64,000 bases of DNA from Actinomucor elegans. Taxonomy: Eukaryota; Mucoromycota; Mucoromycetes; Mucorales; Mucoraceae. This document shows, one piece after another, positions 47,339 to 57,258 of this stretch. Both the position numbers and the translations under genes were made by a program. How positions within the stretch are numbered: position 1 is the first letter of the stretch; each line of letters begins with the position of its first letter. The DNA lies in the NCBI GenBank assembly GCA_026027325.1, contig JAMSLZ010000008.1, forward strand, positions 1,364,001 through 1,428,000, read 5' to 3'. Below the pieces are notes generated by a model that saw only the letters and a list, made by a program, of their open reading frames with translations, was not told where the DNA came from and searched no databases.

Positions 47339-49579
47339 TATGGAAAAAGTGAAAGATAACAGAAAGAAAAGCAAAAGAATAGTAAAAGAGAAAAAGAGCT
47401 CTTTTTATTTCAAGGATTTTAAGCTATGAGAATCTAATAAGAAAGCTCTTTTGCTATGGCAGTCAAGTGCGTCACCTAATGAATTCAGTCTCAGTAATGT
47501 AAAACCACTTAACCTTATAAGAACAGTCTTGTGCATACAAGTATACACAAAAGACTATATTAAGCATCGCCCATACCTTTTGTCTTTGCCTTTTGTTCGT
47601 ATGAGCTTACAACTTAGATTACTTGTCATTAGGTACACTATTTGGAACTTTATCCATTGTAGGACACAGTTGTATAACATTTGGTTCGTGAGCAAGGCAA
47701 TAATAATTACTATACAACTACATCTAATAACGTCTGCTTCCGACATCATGGATAGATGATCAATCTACCTTACTATTTCAACTACTTTACTTGATAAAGA
47801 ACTAACTAACTTGAGGCTCAGTACTGAAAACAGCATGACCCATGGCTTTTCTGCTTAATTTGAAACGGTTTGTATCACCATGTAAATAATCATGGTCTAC
47901 CTAATACCCCTACTTATGATGATGTGTGCGTGCGCGCACTCAGTTTCCCTCTCTTTCTTTGCTCCTATACATCCAATGTGTAAACCGCATGCTTGCTTTT
48001 TAAGAAAGTAAATACTTTAGGATTAAGGTATTTCTAATCTCGGTTCAAGACAGTAGTATATCACGAGATAACCCCATCTATTTACTTTTTTTTTTCATTT
48101 TTGTTTAATAATACAAGATATCGATTGACCGCGAAACCTTTCACTCATACAATAGGAGTGATCAGTATTATTAAGCCAAGCTAAAGTCTTCTTGTTTCGT
48201 TCAGGAAAAGATATACCGATCATTCAGCAAACTTGCAAAATCGAAACTTAGTTTTTATATGAAGTAAGGAAACCAGAACGTTTGAATGCTTTTCGTGCCA
48301 TTTTATAGACGAAAGAAAATTTTTTTTGAGCGGTGATTCACCAAGAAATTTTTTATAACCAATCATATCAATTGAATCTGTACGAGGTTTCACCAAAATA
48401 ATGTTTTGATTGGTGGAAGGAGATTGATTATTTGGAGCGTTTCAAACTTTTTTTTAAACGGTATTCGTACAAGGAATAAATAAATAAATAAAAAGTGCAT
48501 TTACAACGCTTTGTGCAGATTTCAATTTGCACATTGGATGGTGTAAAGATCTTGGTGCATTATATCTCAAAGTTTAAAAAAAAATTTTTTTTTGCTCTAA
48601 GCTCTAAATTCATATTTTTTAATATCAAAAAAAATTCTGCAAAAATTATGTATGTCGTATTACCATACAACATTAAAGGCCCAGTATAGTAGATTATATC
48701 TTGAAAGTAAAGTTTCTAGAGCAAAAACTATTGTCAAAGCTTTGAAAATTTAGAGGCTTAGGGTAGTCGGCCAAAAACTTGGTACCTTATTTTGAGGCTT
48801 TCATTGGCTGAAGGTGCTACAGTGAATGAAAATAGCTAATTGGCCGAATGGAATAATGCACTCATTGGCTGCGGTGTAAAAAATACCAAAAATATATTTT
48901 CGCACTATAATATTGGACTGTTCATAAAGTAAATAAAAAAAAGCTAAAACTGACAAGATGTAATAAAAAGGCCCTTTATTCATAGAATAGTGTAAAGATC
49001 AAGTAACGGTATTTATTGCAATATCGAAATATATTTGGTCTGCGCTATTTTTCGTGCTTTTTGTTTTATATCCATGACTTGAACTTTTATACAATAAAAA
49101 AAGATACAAAACGTATCTACAAGTACTTTTATGTGTAAAAGGATGATTATCTCTTATTTATTTTTCCAAAGTAATATATAGAGCTAAAAGCTTCGGACAA
49201 AGGAGGTTTAGATCAATAAAAATTTAAGATTTCGAGCGAAAAGTTTTCAAGCTAAAATACCAACCTCGAATAGTATTACACTAATTGGTATTAATCGACT
49301 ATACGACTTTTATCTATCAAACTCAAGACATGTTTGACATCAAAGAATTGCATGCGAGGATAGTGCAGTGGCAAGCCTCGTTTGAAGCATTTGTGATGTA
49401 ACTAATGCCTTAACTGTACTGACTATATTGATATGTGTATTAATCCGACAACTAAGCTTCAAACCTCTTGATGTATACTATATAAAAATATAACTTACTT
49501 CTTTTCGGTAAATAAAAATAATTCCACATTATCGGACTAAGCATAGAAAAGGAACGCGTCCATACAATCAATATATTAA

Positions 49580-49617
<38 letters not shown>

Positions 49618-49708
49618 TAAAATGTTACTTTTATTTATATGGTATATGTACCAAAGAATATTATATATACAAGTAATTATTAGCTATTATGATGCTTCTT
49701 AGTTTGAT
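47339..49708. other. Intergenic spacer, 2.4 kb
   Basis: No gene recognised. Contents: T/A homopolymers; three short similar words containing ATTGGCTG or ATTGGCCG at about 48801, 48837 and 48862; and an AGT trinucleotide repeat at about 49581-49617. Open frames (for example 47451-47759 and 48495-48689) have no domain. Confidence 0.45.
49581..49617 (+). repeat. AGT trinucleotide microsatellite
   Basis: About twelve uninterrupted AGT units, roughly 90 nt downstream of the stop of the kinase-like gene on the other strand; read directly. Confidence 0.9.
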
Positions 49709-51564
49709 TTACTGTCTATGCCGTTTGTTCACCAAATCATAATACGAAGCAGGTGGTGGATAAGGACCTTTAATAATGAATAAAATAGCTTTACGAAAGA
49801 CTCGCATTACCTTGTGTGCTCTTCTTTTTGCCTTTCTCTTGATTTTCGGTCTCTGGGGTAAAATCTCCCTTTTCTCTGGCATGGGTGGTTCAGGCCAAAA
49901 GATGTAAGGCTTTAACCACGGGTGAAACATGACAAGATCAAATGAAGCACGCGTATTTTCTGGTGCCAGCATTCTCTGTATCAAATCTCGCGCATCTGTG
50001 CATGGATGCAAATATTAATGTACAGAACGCTTGAATGCTATTAATGAACTTGCCTGGTGAGAGCGATTTGGGGATGACAAAATCATATCTAGACATTTTT
50101 TTGAATATATCTTGATGGGAAACAGCGACAGAACCAGCTAGTTGATTATAAAAAGGGTATTTCCCTACGAGCATTCGGTAAAGAGAGATACCCAGTGCCC
50201 ATATGTCAGTCTGTTCATCATGATAAACAGCACGGACTGGGAGTTCCGGTGGGATATACTGTATCGATCTATAAATACTACATGTTTAAGCAAAACGAGA
50301 CACTTTTGGCTTGCATGATAATACTGTACCCTCCAAATTCGAGATAATCCTCTCTTGATCCATTTTTTAGTATCACTGTAATGCCTTTGATATTGTTCTT
50401 CTCGTTAAACAGGATACGCATCTGCTTAGGATGATCGCTGCCGCGTTGTTGGTGCTGTTGATATGCTGCAATAAGCATATTACAAAACTTGATTTTACAT
50501 GCTGTTTCATTGCCTTCGAGTGCTGTATCCAACTGCGGTTCACAAGGTGTATTGCTCGCTGGCCAATTATATATGGGTGTAAATATTTCTTGAGTGTTTA
50601 CGTCTTCATCACCACCATCATCATCATCTTCAACGAGGACCATTGCTCTGCTACTGCTTGGATCTGGTATACTTTTGATAGATAGTGAATCTTGGTCGTT
50701 TCTGAGACTGGGTTCAGTATAATGTGGCCTACTGCCACTGCTTTCCTGATGATGTGTTTGTTTCGGTGTGAGCTCTGTAGATAAGGAACCATCGTCTATA
50801 ATGTCTTTATCGTCTTCACTAGTCTTTACAACCGAGATGTTTTCACTGATTAGTTGAGAAGCATTCATTTCCAATGGTTCTTCTGCTGTAGTAATAGATG
50901 TAGTAGTTTGTATGTTCGTTGCAGATATGATCGAAGAAGAATTAGTATTTACAGTCGTATTTGTAGTAGTTGTGTTTGTTTCAGATGATTCTGGTATGGT
51001 ATACAGTGCTCGAGAAGAAAAAGCGCGAAGAGAAATTGAAGGGAGAAACTCCTGCAAAATCGTGATTTATATACATGGAACTTAGATTAATAGAACAATA
51101 AAACAGTGCGTTCCTTATCAAATTTTCTTCCCTCCCTCTCTCTATATAATGAAGATAATAGAATCTAATACAACGCTAGCACAATGAAATAGTCCCCCCC
51201 CCATCATCCACTATTTAATTGGTATAGTTACCTTGAAAATCGGAGCCAGCTCGGAGGAGACAGTCTCTGTCTCCGAGGTTTTGTCAAAAAATTTGATAGA
51301 TGATTGCATAGTGTTACATGAACCTGGGCTGTTGTTAATAGAGCGGTTATTTGTTGGTGAAGGTGAGGAAAGGAACGGTAAAGGCGGTCTATGTGGTGAC
51401 AGGAGCCTCCAATCCTGTGTTTGTCTGGCTGACGCAGTGGCTTTACTGCTAGACGTTAGTTTTCGCCACCAATGTTTGATTCGATTATCGGATTGTTTAA
51501 CCGTTTTCGATGAAGAGGTTCTTTTAGAAAGATTGTTATTCTTACTGTGAATAATAGGCATCAT
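49709..51564 (-). CDS. Degenerate protein kinase-like protein (C-lobe only)
   Basis: Four exons: 51564-51232, 51051-50330, 50268-50054 and 49995-49709; 518 aa. The last intron (50053-49996) has a GC donor (GGCAAGT). The first 330 residues are S/T/N-rich and show no glycine loop, VAIK lysine or HRD loop. A DFG-like position reads EFGG (349-352). From there the fold matches a Ser/Thr kinase C-lobe: QYIPPEL (APE-like, PPE 358-360), TDIWALGISLYRML (D373, W375, G378), KYPFY, SPDARDLIQRMLAPENTRASFDLVMFHPWL (given here as DARDLIQRML and FHPWLKPY). A basic tail follows. With the ATP-binding and catalytic residues missing, it is probably a pseudokinase or scaffold. A missed N-lobe exon cannot be excluded, but intron 1 (180 nt) is too short to hold one. 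Confidence 0.82.
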
Positions 51565-53273
51565 TCAAGATGCCTTGATTCTATTGGAACATATAAACTG
51601 AAAAAAAACAGTAAAAAGCAAAACCAATAGAGTCTACAAAAAAAACAAAGATACCAACGAAAAGAGAGAAAAGAGAGGGAAATATAAAATCCCCAATAAT
51701 CATCGTAGATCATTAAAGCTTAAACTTTCGGGAAACCAATCTCCTGATAGATTCATATCCAGATAATAGACCACTGTTGCCTCGCAACAAGTGTTTGTTT
51801 TGTTATAATTGATCCAGTTGTTCCATCAACCGTTTTTAATCTTGTCGTATCACTCAGGATACAGTCTAAGGTTTCCTGTGATTGACAGAAATTATATCGT
51901 ACCATTTTCATACAAGGTTTTGTACATCCACAAAAATAATAAAAATAAAAAATAAAATATGAAACGTAACAAGCCTTTCTTCTCATTCATTAGCTTACCT
52001 TTTATTATATTCTTACCAAGCAAGCTGAATAAACAGCCGTGTTTTAATTAAGGCACGAATTTAATTAGTAGGATCAATAGGAGCAAAACGGTGTAGGAGA
52101 ACAACGATAATTCTCTAATTGTCGAGAACGACGATATCTATTATTATTCTCGATCTTGGATTGTTAAATTAGAAGCTACGGCAAAACTAACCGGGCTAAA
52201 GCATCCAATCATTCTATAAGGCTTATGCAATGCTGTGTATTGGCTTATTGTCACCTTTACATATGCACTGACAGGAGCTTTGTTGATTTATGTTGTGTCT
52301 CTGTAATCTTATACAGTTCTATATTGGCCCGTATTCTTAGTTCTTTTATTGAATGTTTATTGGTATTAATTTGAGAGTAATAAGGATACCATCCTTTGAT
52401 TTCATTGGTAGACGGGGATTTCGACGGTCCGTGGGTACTTTACCTGCCAAAAATGTGGGATAAACTAATAGAGACAGCTTTAGTTTCCGGGGAATCGGTA
52501 GAATGCTCACAGCCTTTTCAATTGAGCTTCATACGAATACCAAGCACATAAAAACTTGTAGGTTCCGTGACAGTTTTGCCAGTTACGGAAAGATGTTCCA
52601 TTTTAACCGTTTACAACGATATTGCAATTAAAAATTTTTTTATTCTACACTTTATATTTTTTAGCTTGTCAACTAGCACCTCTCATTTTTACAAGTATAT
52701 TGCAATTGTTTTAGTCCATTTCTAAATCATACAAAAAAAAACCATAGCTCTAATGAGTGGCCTGGTACATTAATCGACGCACAAGATTTTGACCGATCTC
52801 GGTGAATATTGCATCAGATTAGTAACCCATAATCAGAATAAATAACCCCTTCTACAGGCAGGTTTTTTTTAACTAAAATATAGTTCTTGCTTGTTATATA
52901 TTACATGGATACATTTCGTACTAAGTTTGAAGAATTGAGTATTTATATGGTATTACTCATATGAGTAACTATACTTTTCCCAAGCTTTCGGCTATCTTTG
53001 TCATATATACAGTATTGCAATAGTATTTATTTTTTCATATGTTTGTAGATAGTTTGATGAATGCATCCCAGTGTCATTTCCTACACGTAATTTATCGGTA
53101 AAACGATTTCCCCAAAGAGCTTTTACAATCTCCACGTGTAATTAGCTTTGTAATCGTTTTCACACAATGGCACTTTTCGCTACCTAGAATACAAGATTTA
53201 CGCTGACAGCTAAAATAAGACAGTCAAAGTATAAATACTCTGTATTTGAATCCTCTTTTGCTCTTTAAAAACA
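51565..53273. other. Divergent spacer with coding-like scraps, 1.7 kb
   Basis: Two plus-strand patches read like protein but sit between stops: 52097-52216 (with DDIYYYSRSWIVKLEA) and 52384-52548 (with DGPWVLYLPKMWDKLIE). I do not recognise a family and cannot build a gene; they may be a pseudogene remnant. The rest is AT-rich. Confidence 0.4.
52097..52548 (+). pseudogene. Possible gene remnant, family unknown
   Basis: Two stretches with balanced, protein-like composition in AT-rich DNA. The first (40 codons, after a TAG that could be an acceptor) includes SRSWIVKLEATAKLTG. The second (55 codons) includes LYLPKMWDKLIETALVSG. No start codon, no joining splice sites and no known domain were found. 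Low certainty. Confidence 0.25.
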
Positions 53274-54675
53274 ATGGCAAGTTATCTTAAACCTACCTCT
53301 ACTCATCATATTCCAGTACACCCTTCTACTGATGGATATGCCACTCAAAAACTGGTTGTAGATATACATGAATTTCCAGGCAATAACAGCAATAGAAAAG
53401 CCGCTTTTTTGTTTTCTCATTCCAATGGATTCCACAAAGAATCCTTGCACCCTCTCATGAAGCGATTCCTCAACAAGCTGCGTAGTTTGAAAGAATATAA
53501 CCAAACGGATATCACATTCGTTTCTTGGGACGCTCGCAACCATGGTGACTCTGCGCGCTTAAACGACGGTACTTTTTTTGAGTCTTGTAAGCCTTTAAGT
53601 ACATTAGTTTATATTTGAAGCTGAATCAATTGAATCAAATAGATCGATGGTTTGATAACGCAATGGATACCAAGCAAGTGATTGAAGAGTTCGGGTTGGA
53701 TACAGCATATGATCAGTTTATTGGCGTTGGTCATAGTTTTGGCGCTACTTCTATGTAAGTTTCAAAGCCAATCTATGACCAAGTAGTATGTATTAATGAC
53801 AATGCTACAGGATCCTGTGCGAATTCTTCTATCCCAATACATTTAGTGGTTTGTGTGTTACTGAGCCTGTCTTGGCAAGAGTCATGATGGCCGCTGAAAT
53901 TGCAGAGCACATGCCAGTGCTTGCTTCTAGAAAACGTCGTGATGAATGGCCTAGCCGGTAAAGCAAAATCAATAGCTTGAGCGCATAAACTTATTTGTTG
54001 TTGTTAGTGAGGAATGTTACAAATCATTAATGTCTAAAGGTTTCTTCAAGATATTACATCCTGAAGTGCTTGAGCTTTACATTGTAAGCCAGATTGCTTT
54101 ATTTGGAACTTTTTTAACCATTTGCTTTAATGGATAGAAATACGGCATGTATGATACAGAACAAGGTACAATCAAACTTAAATGTCCCAGAGAACAAGAA
54201 TACGTAAGTCATACAGACTCTTGTGAATTAAGAATTCTAACATCAAATATGTACATGTAGCATGTATTCAGATATTCTCAATATGATACCTATATTGCCC
54301 ATAAATCACTTCAAGCAATTAGAATACCAATACATTTTGTGTATGCTTTGAGCTCCACATTGTAAGCTTATTGGTTGATGTTTGTTTCCAAAGCTTATCT
54401 CGACTAATTATTTATTTGTTTGCTAATAGCATTGCAAAGGATGAAGCTTCCAGTATTACTGGAGAAAATACAAAGAGAATTACCTTAGAATTCGTTAAAG
54501 GAACTCACATGGTACCCAATGAACACCCTGATAGCATTGGTAAGCTGCAGATCAAAATATACAACACAGTCTAACACGCTCTTTTTTTTTTAAAAAAAAA
54601 ACCCTAGTCGAGCAAATTGTGAAGCTAATCAATCGAGTAAATGTAGAAAAGAAAACTGCTCAATCCAAGCTTTAA
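53274..54675 (+). CDS. Alpha/beta hydrolase with peroxisomal PTS1 tail
   Basis: Eight exons: 53274-53586, 53643-53754, 53811-53957, 54008-54083, 54138-54203, 54261-54361, 54430-54539 and 54608-54675; 330 aa. Alpha/beta hydrolase fold: FLFSHSNGFHKES near the oxyanion strand, SWDARNHGDS, and the nucleophile elbow VGHSFG with S136. A histidine in GTHMVPNEHP near residue 300 could complete the triad. The protein ends in SKL, a perfect type 1 peroxisomal targeting signal. It resembles fungal peroxisomal hydrolases such as yeast Lpx1 in kind; the substrate (ester, lipid or CoA-linked) is unknown. Seven short introns of 49-68 nt. It converges on ZNHIT2 with 43 nt between stops. Confidence 0.9.
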
Positions 54676-54718
54676 ACAGCTATTGAAAATTTGTTTATTA
54701 TAAAAAAAATAAGATATC

Positions 54719-56004
54719 TCAGGATATTTCTTCAATTTTGCCTGATTTTGCTGTATTTTGCTTTTGCTGCTTTATAGCATTTTGAGCAGCTTCAAAATCT
54801 CTTTGAAACTCTTCTTTCTCTGTTTTTGTTTTAGTTGTTTCATTTTCTATCGCTAGTTGTATCATTTCTATGCGATTTCTATCAAGGAAACCTGCTGCAG
54901 CTAAATAAAAGTACAGTTTTCGAGTGGCTAGCATCACGCCTTTCTTGTTCTTCTTTTTGATTTGTGTGATTTGATTGAGGGCCTGCCAAAAATCATGTGT
55001 GGCACGTATGCATTCTTTCAATAATAATTCAATATCTTGTAGCAAGAGTAGTCTCAGGTCATAGTGCCGAAGATTATTCAACTTTTTCCTTGGTGCTATA
55101 TCTGTGGCATCTTCAATTTTAAAGATACCATCGACCAGATCAGCCACTACATCACCTACACTATCAAAAGGACATTCAGCGGCATTAGAGTACAGCACAT
55201 TAGCTGATACTTTCTCACAAAGAGCAACTGTGTCTTCAGGATCCTCTAATAGATCACCCATTGAATGTCGCATCAAGTAGCTATATGTTGCTAGAATATG
55301 CAGCAAATTCCAAGCTAAATGAGGGCTGGATCGAGTAGCCGGTTGTGTCATTTTTGTAAAATCGGGTATCATCTTTGGTAACTCAGGTACCGTAGTTGTA
55401 TCAGTTTCTTCTTGATCTTGTACAAGCGAGATGTGTTGCTTCCACCAAGGCTGATACGATGGCAAATTCATTTTGTTCCAATCGCCAGTTTGTTCCAATT
55501 CGCTCAATACTTTTTCAAACTCTTGTCTCTCTCTGTCTGACAACAGATCCCAAATCAAATCTGGATCTGTATTTTCGATATCAATATTGTTAAAACGTGC
55601 CATAAGTTCTTCTTGATGTTCGTCTTCATAATCATCGTCGCTATCCAATAGATCGTCTGGATTATTGTCTTCTTCTAGACGTTTCAGCATCTCCAGCATC
55701 TTGTTCTTGCTATCTTTATCCAGATCGCGCTGTTGAATCTCGGCTGTTACACTATCTCGATAAAATGATTCCGTACAGTCAGCATGTTGAAGATCCTTGT
55801 AGCAAACCAATGAGCAATAACGTAAATTACAGCGAGGACACACGTAATTTGAAAACTGCTTTTGACATCTGCAAATAATTCAAAGCCATTCTGCATCAGT
55901 ATTGCCTATTGTTCTATATTCGATTTTGCTTACATTTCACATAAAGTTTGATTTACAGGCTCAAGTACTTGATTTTGATCGTCAATTATCTTGATGCTTG
56001 ACAT
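54719..56004 (-). CDS. ZNHIT2: HIT-type zinc finger protein ZNHIT2
   Basis: Two exons, 56004-55934 and 55868-54719; 406 aa, close to human ZNHIT2 (403). It has an N-terminal HIT zinc finger with ligands C22, C25, C34, C37, C42, C46, H52 and C55. An acidic helical region follows (DLLDSDDDYEDEHQEEL), then DPDLIWDLLSDRERQEFEKVL and PWWKQH, which are typical of the ZNHIT2 branch. In humans ZNHIT2 works with the R2TP/Prefoldin-like chaperone and RUVBL1/2 in assembling U5 snRNP. No such protein is obvious in baker's yeast. The intron falls just inside the zinc finger (between E23 and I24). Confidence 0.93.
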
Positions 56005-56664
56005 TACAACAAGTAAACTAGATCTAATCGCTTCACCTGCAAAGCTCGAGGGATAAATGCGGCCATAATTCAGTAGTCACATATTTTATTTTTTATTTTT
56101 TATTTTCTAAAACCTTAGTTTAATCTTTTGATCATTTCAGTAGCATAGATTTAATAAAAAAAAACATATAATATACTTTTAAACATTATTTAATATACTT
56201 TTGTTCCTATCAAAAAGTTCTAGTTATTAGTACTGTAGAAATACATACAATAATCAATATTATTTACAATTTTGGTACTAAGCTTAAAAATACCTTTATT
56301 CCATTAAATGAGTAAATGTTTTTTATTTTTATGGACAAGTTTGATTTAAATAACAATTTTGAGTTGAGGATGTCCTTCAAGACATTTCCTCTCTCCATGA
56401 ATTATCCAATGCCTGTCAACCAATGAAAACACTTCATTTATAGTGAAGCATAAACTACTGTCGAGTAAGTATTCCATTTAGTTGCGTCGCTTCCAGTACA
56501 AATAGTGTTATTTTAAACATACCGCTCTTTTCATCATCTTCAAAAGCTCCTTTCCATTGAGAAAACTTGTATTCATATTAAAGTATTAGTATATATCATT
56601 AATGATAGCAAAGCACTTTTATTATAGATTTAATATGAAGAAGCTTTTGAGATATATATTGTAT
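56005..56664. other. Spacer between two tandem minus-strand genes
   Basis: 660 nt, very AT-rich, with A/T runs and no open frame of note. It must hold the 3' end of the zinc-finger gene and the ZNHIT2 promoter. No TATA box is clear. Confidence 0.45.
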
Positions 56665-57258
56665 TCATTTATCAAAGAGCTTCTTAAAGCGATTGGTGAT
56701 TTCGTTTAGCAAGTTCAGAATTTCTTTACTATCTCTTTCTGGGATTTCATCAAAAGCACCATTAGCATGACTTTCCTCACTACTGGATTTTGGGAGATGA
56801 GAAATATGAACCTTTTGATGAGCACGGCCAGATTCGGTGTATTTCTCACTGACTTGTACCATTTCCTCGTCAGAACCCTCATCTTCCTGCTTCTTACGAG
56901 GCTCATTGACTTCAGCACCATTCACAAGGCCACATTCGTTCTTTGAAGGGTCCACGTTTATAGGATGATGAACTATGTTGATATGATATGCCAAATCACC
57001 CAAGCCTGATTCGGGACAGTGATACCAGCAAGAAGGACAGGAATAATGAATCAAATCATATTCACCATTGATATCGTTTTGGTATTCGTATTGTGGATCT
57101 GGAGGACGACGGCGACCAACGGAGCGTGTAGGCAAGCTATAACCATGAAGGCGCCGAACATGATCGATGGCTTGTTTGGCACGGCTAAGGATATTACCAC
57201 AGATGTAGCAAGGGTATTCAAAGGCGATCAACTCTTTGTACTCTTTAGTATAAACCAT
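56665..57258 (-). CDS. Small two-finger C2H2-type zinc protein
   Basis: Single exon, 197 aa, starting at the ATG at 57258 (the frame is open 60 nt further up but without an ATG). The first finger has C17, C20, H33 and H38 in YPCYICGNILSRAKQAIDHV. The second has C74, C77, H92 and H97 in SCPSCWYHCPESGLGDLAYH. Between them lies RSVGRRRPPDPQYEYQ, and after them an acidic/basic tail with a C-terminal helix (ILNLLNEITNRFKKLF). The fingers have long C-to-H spacing and no TGEKP linker, so DNA binding is not assured. I do not recognise a named family; a nuclear role is inferred. Confidence 0.8.
   Translation of the reverse strand: MVYTKEYKELIAFEYPCYICGNILSRAKQAIDHVRRLHGYSLPTRSVGRRRPPDPQYEYQNDINGEYDLIHYSCPSCWYHCPESGLGDLAYHINIVHHPINVDPSKNECGLVNGAEVNEPRKKQEDEGSDEEMVQVSEKYTESGRAHQKVHISHLPKSSSEESHANGAFDEIPERDSKEILNLLNEITNRFKKLFDK

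Noticed and set aside
49360..49391. tRNA-like words (GTGCAGTGGC)
   Set aside because: No B-box, no cloverleaf and no acceptor stem; not a tRNA.
49581..49617. Regular short repeats that could suggest an array
   Set aside because: A simple AGT microsatellite without spacers; not a CRISPR.
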